Shown here: positions 15,368 through 26,962 of the stretch, piece after piece
How the letters are laid out: every line of letters starts with the position of its first letter
Position numbering within the stretch: the stretch's first letter is position 1
NCBI GenBank assembly: GCA_016870485.1
Contig: VGBM01000018.1
Span: 1-32,871 of the forward strand
DNA length: 32,871 nt
From: Actinomycetota bacterium
GTDB lineage: Bacteria; Actinomycetota; Thermoleophilia; Gaiellales; F1-60-MAGs149
Reading direction: 5' to 3'
Program-made: the position numbers and the translations under genes
Notes under the pieces: model-generated
Seen by the model: the letters and a program-made list of their open reading frames with translations, nothing else
Databases searched by the model: none
Told to the model about the DNA's origin: nothing

Positions 15368-16756
15368 ATGGCGACCATTGACACCGCGCGACTCCAGGAG
15401 CTGGCGATCCAGCACCTGTGGCTCCACTTCACGCAGATGGCGGGCTTCGACCCGGACAAGCACCCCGTGATGGCCCGCGGCGACGACATCTACCTGTACG
15501 ACACCGACGGCAACCGCTACATGGACTTCCTCAGCGGCCTGTTCACCGTCCAGATCGGCTACTCGCACGGCGAGGAGATCGGCCAGGCGATGCTCGAGCA
15601 GGCGATGGAGCTGCCGTACTACACGAACTGGACCTACTCGCACCCGCGCGCGATCGAGCTGGCCGCGAAGCTCGCCGAGATCACGCCCGCCTCGATCGAC
15701 CGCGCCTTCTTCGTGTCCGGCGGCTCCGAGGGCGTCGAGGGCGCGCTCAAGCTGGCCCGCAACTACCACACCGCCAACGGCGAGCCGATGCGGCGCAAGG
15801 TGATCGCCCGCAAGATCGCGTACCACGGCACCACCTACGGCGCGCTCTCGATCACGGGCATCACGGGCATCCGCTCGATGTTCGAGCCCCTGATGAGCGG
15901 CGTCCGCCACGTCTCCCCCACGAACCCGTACCGCTGCCAGCACTGCGCCGACGCGGGCGGCTGCAACCTCAAGTGCGCCGACGAGGTCGCCGAGGTGATC
16001 GAGTTCGAGGACCCGTCGACGGTGTCGATGGTGATCATGGAGCCCGTCCAGAACGCGGGCGGCTGCTTCACCCCCCACCCCGAGTACCACCAGCGGGTCA
16101 ACGAGATCTGCCGCGAGTACGGCGTGCTGCACGTCGCCGACGAGACGATCTGCGGCTACGGCCGCGTCGGCGAGTGGTACGGCGCGATCCGCTACGAGTA
16201 CGAGCCCGACATCATCACCTGCGCCAAGGGCCTGACCTCCGGCTACCAGCCGATGGGCGCGGTCCTGTTCGGGCCGCGCATCGCCGACGCGCTGATCTCG
16301 ACCGAGAGCATGTACATGCACGGCATCACGTTCGGCGGTCACCCGATCGTCGCCGCCGCCGCGCTGAAGAACCTCGAGATCATGGAGCGCGAGGACGTGA
16401 TCGGCAACGTGCGCCGCAACGAGGACTACCTGCGCGACCAGCTGCTGGGCCTCAAGGAGCGCCACGCGATCGTGGGCGACGTCCGCGGCGCCGGCTACTT
16501 CTGGGCGATGGAGCTCGTGCGCGACAAGGCGACCCGCGAGACCTTCAACGAGCAGGAGTGCAACGTGCTGCTGCGCGACTTCCTGTCGCCGACGCTCCTC
16601 AAGGAGGGCCTCCTGTGCCGCGCCGACGATCGCGGCGACCCCGCGATCCAGATCTCGCCGCCCCTGATCACGACGCGCGAGCAGATCGACGAGGCGATCG
16701 CGATCTTCGACCGCGTGCTGCCCGAGGCCGAGCGGCGCATGGCCGCGATGCGCTAG
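15368..16756 (+). CDS. Class III aminotransferase (omega-amino acid or diamine type)
   Basis: A 462-residue PLP enzyme. Motifs: MDFLSGLFTVQIGYSHGEE, FVSGGSEGVEGALKLAR, AYHGTTYGA, EPVQNAGG, VADETICGYGRVG, the PLP lysine K287 in TCAKGLTSGY, and GITFGGHPI. It resembles the aspartate-aminotransferase-family/omega-amino acid group (beta-alanine or taurine:pyruvate, putrescine) more than GabT; the amine substrate cannot be read from sequence. The loop YRCQHCADAGGCNLKC around residues 188-203 has four closely spaced cysteines. Relatives often carry two or three cysteines here, so metal binding is only possible. Its stop shares a CTAG with the stop of the convergent MFS gene. Confidence 0.85.
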   Translation: MATIDTARLQELAIQHLWLHFTQMAGFDPDKHPVMARGDDIYLYDTDGNRYMDFLSGLFTVQIGYSHGEEIGQAMLEQAMELPYYTNWTYSHPRAIELAAKLAEITPASIDRAFFVSGGSEGVEGALKLARNYHTANGEPMRRKVIARKIAYHGTTYGALSITGITGIRSMFEPLMSGVRHVSPTNPYRCQHCADAGGCNLKCADEVAEVIEFEDPSTVSMVIMEPVQNAGGCFTPHPEYHQRVNEICREYGVLHVADETICGYGRVGEWYGAIRYEYEPDIITCAKGLTSGYQPMGAVLFGPRIADALISTESMYMHGITFGGHPIVAAAALKNLEIMEREDVIGNVRRNEDYLRDQLLGLKERHAIVGDVRGAGYFWAMELVRDKATRETFNEQECNVLLRDFLSPTLLKEGLLCRADDRGDPAIQISPPLITTREQIDEAIAIFDRVLPEAERRMAAMR

Positions 16757-17910
16757 GCGGAGGCGACGGCCGGCGGGCGCCGGCTGGCGAGCACCAGGAC
16801 GAGGCCGGCGGCGGCGAACGTCGCGCCGACGGCGTAGACGGCGCCGTAGCCGGCCTGGTGCGCGGCGAAGCCGAGCAGCGGCCCGGCGACGGCGAAGCCG
16901 AGGTCGAAGCCGCCCGTGTAGACGGCGAGCGCGGCGCCGCGCCGCTCGGGCGGCGTGCGGTCGATCGCCATCAGGGCGAGCGCCGGGAACAGGAGCGCCC
17001 AGGCGGCGCCGCAGACGACGGCGCCGCCGGCCGCGATCCACCAGCTCGGCGAGAGCCCGATGGCCACGGCGCCGACGAGGGCCAGGGCGAAGGCGATCAG
17101 CCCCGTCTTGTAGGCGCCGAACGTGTCGGGCAGGTGGCCGAGCACGATCCGGCCGAGGAACGTGGCGGCCCCGTAGGCGCCGATCACGTACGAGCCGCCG
17201 CCTCCGCCGCGCGCGTCGAAGGTGAGGACGGCGAAGCCGACGATCCCGGCCATCACGACGCCGCCGAAGGCGAGACCGAGGCCGGGGCGGAGCGCCTCGC
17301 GCGGGATCGAGATGCCCGGCGCGGACGCGCCGTGCCTGGCGGGGCGGATGATGCCGACGAGGCCGACCAGCGCGAGGAGCGGCGCGACGACGAGCAGCAG
17401 CTCGGCCGCCCCGAAGCCGACGTGGTCGAGCAGGAACTGCGCCGCGACCGGCCCGACGGAGAAGCCCGCCCAGATCGCGAGGCCGAACAGCGAGATCGCC
17501 TGGCCGCGGCGCGACGCCGGCGCGAGCGCGATCGCCCAGGCCAGCCCCGCCGTGAACACGAACGCCTGCCCGAAGCCCTGCAGGACGCGCGCGGCGAACA
17601 GGATCCACGAGGCGTCGGCCACGTAGAAGAGCGTGCCGCCGAGCGCCAGGAGCACGAAGCCGGCGCCGATCACGAGCCGCGGGCCGCGGCGGTCGATGCC
17701 CGTGCCGGCCACGACCCGGAAGCCGAGCGCGGCCAGCGCGAAGACGGTGATCGTCCAGCCGACGGTCACGTCGTCGCCGCCGAGGCGCTCCGTCACGAGC
17801 GGCGGCACAATCGCGTACGCCGCGCCGAGCGCCATGAAGCCACCGAGCGACGCGACCACGAGGCGCGCGAACGCGACGCGCCGGGGGGAGCCGAGCAGGG
17901 GCAGGCCCAT
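16753..17910 (-). CDS. MFS transporter
   Basis: A 385-residue major facilitator protein with twelve predicted helices. The loop after helix 2 has GTGIDRRGPR, matching the family motif GxxxDRxGRR. Helix 4-5 has RVLQGFGQAFVFTAGLAWAI, and the second half has LGHLPDTFGAYK. ATG 17908-17910 is preferred because a TATGGT -10 hexamer lies nine bases upstream; the frame extends further but into the neighbouring promoter. It resembles drug or small-metabolite efflux members. Substrate unknown. Its location between aminotransferases and the BCAA operon does not decide it. Confidence 0.85.
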   Translation of the reverse strand: MGLPLLGSPRRVAFARLVVASLGGFMALGAAYAIVPPLVTERLGGDDVTVGWTITVFALAALGFRVVAGTGIDRRGPRLVIGAGFVLLALGGTLFYVADASWILFAARVLQGFGQAFVFTAGLAWAIALAPASRRGQAISLFGLAIWAGFSVGPVAAQFLLDHVGFGAAELLLVVAPLLALVGLVGIIRPARHGASAPGISIPREALRPGLGLAFGGVVMAGIVGFAVLTFDARGGGGGSYVIGAYGAATFLGRIVLGHLPDTFGAYKTGLIAFALALVGAVAIGLSPSWWIAAGGAVVCGAAWALLFPALALMAIDRTPPERRGAALAVYTGGFDLGFAVAGPLLGFAAHQAGYGAVYAVGATFAAAGLVLVLASRRPPAVASA

Positions 17911-17919
17911 CGGCCCCGA

Positions 17920-17925
17920 ACCATA
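17920..17925 (-). promoter_or_regulatory. Candidate -10 of the MFS gene
   Basis: TATGGT on the minus strand, nine bases before the ATG, again implying a very short or absent 5' leader. Confidence 0.4.
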
Positions 17926-17942
17926 GGGCGCGCCTTCCCCCT

Positions 17943-17972
17943 TTGACCCCGGGACGGCGCTGTGGCTACACT
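17943..17972 (+). promoter_or_regulatory. Promoter of the branched-chain amino acid operon
   Basis: TTGACC (17943-17948), an 18-base spacer and TACACT (17967-17972). This is the best match to a housekeeping promoter in the window. Transcription should start within a few bases of the leader ATG at 17982, more than 200 bases before leuA, leaving a long structured leader. Confidence 0.75.
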
Positions 17973-17981
17973 TCCCACCTG

Positions 17982-18104
17982 ATGCGCACGACGCCGCACA
18001 CGCATGAAGGGACTCTCGGCCGCTCTCATCAGAGCGGCCGTGGGGTCGTGGCGTCGTCGCCCGTCGCCCCGCTGCCCCTGCTCGTCGGCCTCCTTCCCCG
18101 CTAG
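17982..18104 (+). CDS. Leader peptide of the leu-ilv operon (attenuation)
   Basis: A 40-codon ORF whose ATG lies nine bases after the -10 hexamer, so it is probably leaderless. The last part is rich in branched-chain residues: Val at positions 22, 23 and 28, then L-P-L-L-V-G-L-L just before P-R-stop, giving five Leu codons (four CTC or CTG, one CTT) and one Val in eight codons. It sits directly upstream of leuA in an operon that makes Leu, Val and Ile. Family knowledge: ribosome stalling at such control codons sets the choice between RNA structures. Hairpins at 18017-18040 and 18093-18110 lie within and at the end of the ORF. The role is inferred from codon content and position; no homologue comparison was possible. 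Confidence 0.6.
   Translation: MRTTPHTHEGTLGRSHQSGRGVVASSPVAPLPLLVGLLPR
18017..18040 (+). promoter_or_regulatory. Leader hairpin 1 (10-bp perfect stem)
   Basis: CGGCCGCTCT (18017-18026) and AGAGCGGCCG (18031-18040) flank the loop CATC. The stem lies inside the leader ORF before its Leu/Val codons. Confidence 0.65.
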
Positions 18105-18110
18105 GGGAAG
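18093..18110 (+). promoter_or_regulatory. Leader hairpin 2, enclosing the leader stop codon
   Basis: CTTCCCC (18093-18099) pairs perfectly with GGGGAAG (18104-18110) over the loop GCTA. The stem covers the last Leu codon and the TAG stop, so a ribosome finishing or stalled on the leader would melt it. Such a position suits an attenuation switch. Confidence 0.6.
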
Positions 18111-18122
18111 CACTTGGCCTAC

Positions 18123-18184
18123 GCGCCGCCTGCCCGGCGCAGACACCGACGAGACCACGGGACCGGTGCGTGCGAGCGCACCGG
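18123..18184 (+). promoter_or_regulatory. Leader hairpins 3 and 4 before leuA
   Basis: GCGCCG (18123-18128) pairs with CGGCGC (18135-18140). CCGGTGCG (18163-18170) pairs with CGCACCGG (18177-18184) over a 6-base loop. The second ends eight bases before the AGGAGG ribosome-binding site of leuA (18193-18198), so it could block translation or end transcription. No T-run follows, which makes a classical terminator less likely. Confidence 0.5.
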
Positions 18185-18206
18185 GACGCGAAAGGAGGCA
18201 CATCCG

Positions 18207-19757
<1,551 letters not shown>

Positions 19758-19779
19758 GCACGGCGGACAGGAGACTCTG

Positions 19780-20829
19780 GTGAAGATCGCAGTCCTCCCC
19801 GGCGACGGCATCGGCCCCGAGACGACGCGCGTCGCCCTCGACGTGCTGCACGCCGCGGCCGACGTCCACGGCTTCGCCGTCGAGGTCTCCGAGCACCCGT
19901 TCGGCGGCAACGCGATCGACAGCCACGGCGATCCGTTCCCCGCCGAGACGCGGGACGCCCTCAAGGGCGCCGACGCGGTGCTCAAGGGCGCCGTCGGCGG
20001 GCCCCAGTGGGACACGGGCGCGATCCGGCCCGAGCAGGGCCTGCTCGCGCTGCGCGCCGAGCTCGCGGCCTTCGCCAACGTGCGCCCGATCCGGCTGTGG
20101 AGCTCGAAGCTCGAGTCGCCCCTGCGCCGCGAGCTGGTCGAGGGCCTCGACGTCATCATCATCCGCGAGCTGACCGGGGGCCTCTACTTCGGGCCGAAGG
20201 AGCTGACCGCCGAGACCGGCATGGACACCTGCCGCTACTCGGCCGAGGAGGTCGAGCGGGTCTGCCGCTACGCCTTCGACCTCGCACGCACCCGCTCGGG
20301 CCGCGTCTGCTCGGTCGACAAGCAGAACGTCCTGTCCAGCTCGAAGCTGTGGCGGCAGGTCGTGGCCGAGCGCGTCGCCCCGGACTACCCGGACGTCGAG
20401 CTCTCGCACCAGCTGGTCGACTCGATGGCGATGAAGCTGATCGAGCAGCCGACGGCCTACGACGTGATCGTGACCGAGAACATGTTCGGGGACATCCTCT
20501 CCGACCTCGCCGCCAGCGTCTCCGGCGGCATCGGCCTCGCGCCGAGCTCGTCCCTGGGCGCCGCGCGCCCGGGGCTGTACGAGGCGATCCACGGGTCCGC
20601 GCCCGACATCGCGGGCCGCGGGATCGCGAACCCGACCGCGATGGTGCTGACCGTCGCGATGCTGCTGCGCGACCTGGGCGAGCGCGCGGCCGGTGATGCC
20701 GTCGAGGCGGCCGCCGTCCACTGCCTGGAGCACGGCCCGACCACGCCGGATCTCGGCGGGTCGGCTTCGACCGACGAGGTCGGCGCCGCGATCGCGGCGC
20801 ACGTCCGCGATCCCGAGGTGACCGCATGA
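19780..20829 (+). CDS. leuB: 3-isopropylmalate dehydrogenase
   Basis: A 349-residue NAD-dependent decarboxylating dehydrogenase. It starts at GTG 19780 behind GGAG. Landmarks: LPGDGIGPE at the N-terminus, GAVGGPQWD, the substrate-binding ELTGGLYFGPKE, the DKQNVL motif, VTENMFGDILSDLAA and the cofactor loop EAIHGSAPDIAG with NPTAM. It oxidises 3-isopropylmalate to 2-isocaproate precursors in leucine synthesis. leuCD are not in the window and must be elsewhere. The stop overlaps the ilvB start (ATGA), showing tight coupling. Confidence 0.95.
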   Translation: MKIAVLPGDGIGPETTRVALDVLHAAADVHGFAVEVSEHPFGGNAIDSHGDPFPAETRDALKGADAVLKGAVGGPQWDTGAIRPEQGLLALRAELAAFANVRPIRLWSSKLESPLRRELVEGLDVIIIRELTGGLYFGPKELTAETGMDTCRYSAEEVERVCRYAFDLARTRSGRVCSVDKQNVLSSSKLWRQVVAERVAPDYPDVELSHQLVDSMAMKLIEQPTAYDVIVTENMFGDILSDLAASVSGGIGLAPSSSLGAARPGLYEAIHGSAPDIAGRGIANPTAMVLTVAMLLRDLGERAAGDAVEAAAVHCLEHGPTTPDLGGSASTDEVGAAIAAHVRDPEVTA

Positions 20830-22612
20830 GCACCCAGACCGATTCCGCCCTCGCCAAGGCGCGCGCCCGCACGGGCCGCATGAACGGCGCCGAGGCCATC
20901 ATCCGCAGCCTGGAGGCCGAGGGGGTGGACATCTGCTGGGGCATCCCCGGCGGCGCCATCCTGCCCCTCTACGACGCCTTCATGGCCTGCGACCACACGG
21001 TCCAGCACGTCCTGGTCCGCCACGAGCAGGGCGCGGGCCACATGGCCCAGGGCTACGCACGCGCGACCGGCAAGGTCGGCGTCTGCATCGCCACGTCGGG
21101 CCCGGGCGCCACGAACCTCGTGACCCCGATCGCCGACGCCTTCCTCGACTCGACGCCGCTCGTGGCGATCACGGGGCAGGTGCCGACCCACCTGATCGGC
21201 ACGGACGCCTTCCAGGAGGCCGACATCACGGGCATCGTGATGCCGATCGTCAAGCACTCGTTCCTCGTGCAGACGGTCGAGGACATCCCGAAGGCGATGA
21301 AGGCCGCGTTCCACATCGCGCTCAGCGGCCGGCCCGGCCCCGTCCTCGTCGACGTCCCGAAGGACCTGCAGCTGACCGAGTTCGACTTCGCGTGGCCCGA
21401 CGAGATCGACCTGCCGGGCTACGACACGGACTGGATCAGCGGCGTCGACCGGGACGCGATCGACGCGGCCGCGGACCTGATCGCCCGCGCCCGCAAGCCC
21501 GTCCTCTACGTCGGCGGCGGCGTCATCAACGCCGAGGCGACGGATGAGCTGATCCTGCTCGCCGAGGCCCTGCAGGCGCCGGTCACGACGACGCTCCTCG
21601 CCAAGGGCGCCTTCCCCGACTCGCATCCCTTGTCCGTGCAGATGCCGGGCATGCACGGCTCCAAGTACGCCAACTGGACCATGCACCGCTCGGACCTCCT
21701 GATCACGATCGGCGCGCGCTTCGACGACCGCGTCACCGGCAAGCTCGACGCGTTCGCCCCGAGCGCCAAGATCATCCACTTCGACATCGACCCGGCGGAG
21801 ATCTCCAAGAACCGCCACGCCGACGTGTCCCTGATCGGGCACCTCAACGAGACGCTGCCCGCCCTGCGCGACGCCGTCCTCGCGAACCGGAACGACGAGC
21901 GCATCCGCCACCAGATCGACTGGCTCAACGACGTCCAGGGCTGGCGGCGCGAGCACCCGTTCCGCTACCGCCGCGGCGGCGACACGCTCAAGCCCGAGTA
22001 CGTCATGGAGGCGTTCGACAAGGCGCTGCGCGGCAAGGACGCGATCTGGGTGACCGGGGTCGGCCAGCACCAGATGTGGGCCGCCCAGTACCTCACAATC
22101 GACAGGCCGCGCCGCTGGATCACCTCCGGCGGCCTCGGCACGATGGGCTTCGGGGTGCCGGCCGCGATCGGCGCCCAGCAGGCCTGCCCGGACGCCTACG
22201 TCGTCAACATCGACGGCGACGGCTGCTTCCAGATGACGATGCAGGAGCTCGCCACGGCGCGCTGCTACGACGTGCCCGCGATCCACGCCGTGATCAACAA
22301 CGGCTGGCTCGGGATGGTGCGCCAGTGGCAGGAGCTGTTCCACGGCGAGCGCTACTCGGAGACGGACCTGTTCGGGACGATCCCGGACTACGTGATGCTC
22401 GCCGAGTCGTACGGGTGCCTCGCGCTGCGCGCCGAGACCGAGGCCGAGGCGGACGCCGTCATCGCCGAGGCGATCGCGGCGCGCCGCCCGACCGTGATCG
22501 ACTTCCGCGTCGACCGCGAGGAGAAGGTCTACCCGATGGTGCCCGCCGGGTCCGCGTCGCACGAGATGCTGGACGAGACGTGGGAGAACGAGTGGGTCGA
22601 GGAGGGCGTCTG

Positions 22613-22613
<1 letters not shown>
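20826..22613 (+). CDS. ilvB: Acetolactate synthase large subunit
   Basis: A 595-residue ThDP enzyme of biosynthetic AHAS type. The N-terminal pyrimidine-binding domain holds the catalytic glutamate E67 in RHEQGAGHMA. Next come the FAD-contacting middle domain (MPGMHG, IGARFDDRVTGK, HFDIDPAEI) and the C-terminal PP domain with NIDGDGCFQM...NNGWLGMVRQWQ, the magnesium-binding GDG-N28-NN motif. It makes acetolactate and acetohydroxybutyrate for Val, Leu and Ile. The start overlaps leuB and the stop overlaps ilvN (TGATG), so the subunits are co-translated. Confidence 0.97.
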
Positions 22614-24252
<1,639 letters not shown>

Positions 24253-24256
<4 letters not shown>

Positions 24257-24633
24257 GCGGTGACCGCGCGCCAGGCGGCGGTCGCGTCGAGCGTCTGCAG
24301 GCGGTCCTGCAGGGCCTTGACGACGTCCTGGGCGAGCGCGGCGGCCTCGCGACGCCCCGCGGGCGTCAGCGAGGTCAGGCCGGTGCGGTCACGGCGCGTG
24401 ATCAGCCCGCGCACCTGCAGGGCCAGGGCGAGCTGCTTGGTCTGGCTGGAGGAGGCGGCGACGCGGGCCGCGATGTGCGCGGTCGAGACGGCGTCGCCCT
24501 CGTCGAGCATGATCAGGAGCAGGTAGGCCTCCATCGGGCGCAGCTGACGGGTGCGGGCGACGTCGAGGAGCGCGCGGTCGGCCACCCGCACGGATTCGAG
24601 GAAGCCGGGGAGGGCCTGCGTGGCGGTGCTCAT
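24253..24633 (-). CDS. MarR-type winged-helix regulator
   Basis: A 126-residue, mostly helical protein resembling MarR/winged-helix regulators. An N-terminal helix precedes the DNA-binding region: LRPMEAYLLLIMLDEGDAVSTAHIAARVAASSSQTKQLALALQVRGL reads as helix-turn-helix with recognition helix near residues 58-72. The wing is ITRRDRTGLTSLTPAGRR. The C-terminal helix would make the dimer. It is slightly shorter than classical MarR. No effector-linked gene is adjacent except the convergent BCAA operon, so its target is unclear. The start at ATG 24633 has GAGAGG nearby. Confidence 0.65.
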
Positions 24634-24842
24634 CTGCTGTCGAACCTCTCTGCTCGGGCGGACTTCGGCGGAAACAACCCGCGCTGCACAATCCTACCGT
24701 CGGTGGTGGTCTTCGTAGACGGTGGAAACCGCTCGGATCTCCTCCAGTGCCTATGCGGAACCGCCGCCGAGTTATACCGCTGAGCGGGTGGCTGCGGCAA
24801 CCGTCCTGGATATCCCGTACGTCATCTGACCGATGCGCCCGG
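24634..24842. other. Intergenic region upstream of the MarR gene
   Basis: A 209-base gap of lower GC than its surroundings. On the minus strand it holds TTGCCG, an 18-base spacer and TATAAC (24771-24776), a fair promoter about 140 bases before the MarR start, and TAGGAT nearer the gene. No ORF with a ribosome-binding site was found. A long 5' leader or an unrecognised small RNA is possible. Confidence 0.35.
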
Positions 24843-25952
24843 TCAGCCGGCCGGGAGCACCGCGAGCGTCGCCGTGAAGGCGTGGACCTGGTTGGCCCCC
24901 GCGACCGGTCCGAGCTCGCCCTGGCAGAAGGCCCCGGCGACCGGCACGCCGAGCAGCTCCTCGACGACCCCGGCGTCGTGGTGGTCCGCCCCGAACATCC
25001 GCCGCCCGCGCCCGTTGCAGGCGAAGAGCAGCGCCGCGCCGGCGTCCGCCTTGCACCCGTCGAGGGCCCGGCGCAGGTCGCCGTCGGCGCCCGCCGCGTC
25101 GCGCACGTGGAACCGGAACGTCTGCCCGACCCGCGGCAGCGCCTGCACCGCGAGCCCGCCCGTGCTCGCCTCCACCCCGACGAGGCCCCGCACGAGGAAG
25201 TCGCCGACGCCGTAGTCGGGGCGGTTCTCGTCGATCACGATGCCCGCCATCAGGCCGTGGCGCGCGAGCGCCAGGTCCTCGGCGTCGAGCGCGCCGAGGA
25301 CGCCGTGCAGCTGCTCGACGGCCGGCTTGCCGGCCAACTCGAGGACGACGCTGCCCTCCGCCCCCGTCACCACGAGGTCGGGGCCGATCGGGCGCGCGCC
25401 CTGCGAGACCACCGCGGCGGCCCCGTCGAGGTCGACGGCGAGGGCGACGGCGCCGTGGGTGCGCACGCCGTCCGCGTGGATCAGCCGCGCCGAGCCCGGC
25501 CCGTAGCCGCCGGTGAAGCCGCCGACCAGGTCGATGCCCGCGCGGTCGGCGCGGTCCGAGAGCTCCTCGGCCCCGAGCGTGAACGGGTCGGCGAAGGCGA
25601 CCACGAGCCCCGCGTGGTCGGGCAGCTCGTCGGCGTCGTCGAGCGCGGCCACGCGGACGGCGCCGTCCGGCAGGGCGGCGGCGAGCAGGCTCACGGCGGG
25701 CGCCTCCTCGACCTCCTCCCCGCGCCCGATCACGCCGCCCGCGATCACCGCACCCGCGACCTCCGCACCGGGGAAGCGGCGCAAGACGGCGCGGCGCAGC
25801 TCGTCGGCCTCGTCGCGAAACGCGTCGGCCGCCGTGATCACGACCAGGGTCGGCGGCGCCCCGGCGAGCTCCGCCTCGAGGTGATCGGCGGCCACGTCGA
25901 CCGCCGTCTCGGGGTCGCGATGGCGGACGAGGTGCGAGGCGTAGCGGGCCAC
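24843..25952 (-). CDS. FIST-domain protein (FIST-N plus FIST-C)
   Basis: A 369-residue protein of the FIST family. The N-terminal FIST domain has LVVITAADAFRDEADELRRAVLRRFPGAEVAGAVIAGGVIG. The C-terminal domain ends with ACNGRGRRMFG, HHDAGVVEELLGVPVAGAFCQGELGPV and NQVHAFTATL, which is diagnostic. FIST domains sense small ligands, perhaps amino acids, and are usually found with chemoreceptor, kinase or F-box outputs. Here no signalling domain is fused or adjacent, so the output is unknown. Neither signal peptide nor membrane segment is present. The GTG start lies six bases after CATGAT, so the transcript may be leaderless. Confidence 0.85.
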   Translation of the reverse strand: MARYASHLVRHRDPETAVDVAADHLEAELAGAPPTLVVITAADAFRDEADELRRAVLRRFPGAEVAGAVIAGGVIGRGEEVEEAPAVSLLAAALPDGAVRVAALDDADELPDHAGLVVAFADPFTLGAEELSDRADRAGIDLVGGFTGGYGPGSARLIHADGVRTHGAVALAVDLDGAAAVVSQGARPIGPDLVVTGAEGSVVLELAGKPAVEQLHGVLGALDAEDLALARHGLMAGIVIDENRPDYGVGDFLVRGLVGVEASTGGLAVQALPRVGQTFRFHVRDAAGADGDLRRALDGCKADAGAALLFACNGRGRRMFGADHHDAGVVEELLGVPVAGAFCQGELGPVAGANQVHAFTATLAVLPAG

Positions 25953-25998
25953 CCCCGAATCATGGACGCTGGGCGGCTCGCGTGCACCCCGTGGCGGC

Positions 25999-26004
25999 TA
26001 GTGT
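25999..26004 (+). promoter_or_regulatory. Candidate -10 of the cyclophilin gene
   Basis: TAGTGT lies 30 bases before the GTG start at 26035; GAAAGGG acts as ribosome-binding site between them. No convincing -35. Confidence 0.4.
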
Positions 26005-26034
26005 GCGCCCGACACCCCGACCGAAAGGGCACCC

Positions 26035-26496
26035 GTGGCCACCAAAGCCGAGATGCAGACGAGCATGGGGACGATCGTGCTCGAGCTGTTCCCCGAGGAC
26101 GCGCCGAAGACCGTCGCCAACTTCGCCAAGCTGGCCGGCGAGGGCTACTACGACGGGCTGATCTTCCACCGGGTGATCCCCGACTTCATGGTCCAGGGCG
26201 GCTGCCCGCAGGGCACCGGCACGGGCGGCCCGGGCTACACCTTCGAGGACGAGCCGAACGCGCACGACGTCGACCGCGGCAAGCTCGCCATGGCCAACGC
26301 CGGCCCGAACACGAACGGCTCGCAGTTCTTCATCGTGACCGCCGCCGACTGCGGCTGGCTGAAGGGCAAGCACACGGTCTTCGGGCAGGTCGTCGAGGGC
26401 ATGGACATCGTCGACGCGATCTCGAACGTGGACCGCGACGGCCGCGACATGCCGCACGAGCCCGTCACCATGACGGTCGTGATCTCCGAGGACTAG
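26035..26496 (+). CDS. Cyclophilin-type peptidyl-prolyl isomerase
   Basis: A 153-residue single-domain cyclophilin, probably cytoplasmic as there is no signal peptide. Active-site segments: FHRVIPDFMVQGGCPQGTGTGGPGYTFEDE with the catalytic arginine, LAMANAGPNTNGSQFFIVT, and GKHTVFGQVVEGMDIVDAI. It catalyses cis-trans isomerisation of prolyl bonds during folding. The GTG start at 26035 has GAAAGGG upstream. rnpB begins about 45 bases after its stop. Confidence 0.95.
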   Translation: MATKAEMQTSMGTIVLELFPEDAPKTVANFAKLAGEGYYDGLIFHRVIPDFMVQGGCPQGTGTGGPGYTFEDEPNAHDVDRGKLAMANAGPNTNGSQFFIVTAADCGWLKGKHTVFGQVVEGMDIVDAISNVDRDGRDMPHEPVTMTVVISED

Positions 26497-26530
26497 CGTC
26501 CCGCGCCACCCCCGACTTCGCGACATCGGA

Positions 26531-26536
26531 TACGAT
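26531..26536 (+). promoter_or_regulatory. -10 element of the RNase P RNA gene
   Basis: TACGAT lies seven bases before the P1 helix of the RNA, so transcription would start at 26541-26544, right where the mature 5' end is expected. Confidence 0.55.
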
Positions 26537-26540
26537 GCCG

Positions 26541-26882
<342 letters not shown>

Positions 26883-26884
26883 CG

Positions 26885-26912
26885 CGACGCCCCCGCCCAC
26901 GCGGGGGCGTCG
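26885..26912 (+). terminator. Terminator hairpin of rnpB
   Basis: CGACGCCCCCGC and GCGGGGGCGTCG form a perfect 12-bp stem with the loop CCAC, directly after the RNA. TCCGTTC follows rather than a T-run. Confidence 0.8.
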
Positions 26913-26949
26913 TCCGTTCGGGGCCGTCCGCCCGCACCCCGGCCCGCGA

Positions 26950-26955
26950 TAGGCT
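26950..26955 (+). promoter_or_regulatory. Candidate -10 of the crtA-like gene; leaderless
   Basis: TAGGCT lies seven bases before the ATG at 26963. No ribosome-binding site fits in between. Confidence 0.45.
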
Positions 26956-26962
26956 GAACGCC

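Noticed and set aside
14837..17608. Minus-strand frame of 923 codons across the aminotransferases and MFS gene
   Set aside because: It is a shadow of three well-supported genes, with repetitive Arg/Ala/Val composition and no domain.
15418..17946. Plus-strand frame of 842 codons
   Set aside because: Out-of-frame reading of the aminotransferase and antisense of the MFS gene; composition not protein-like.
22076..22612. N-terminal extension of ilvN
   Set aside because: It is the out-of-frame shadow of ilvB; ACT-domain homology begins at ATG 22613.
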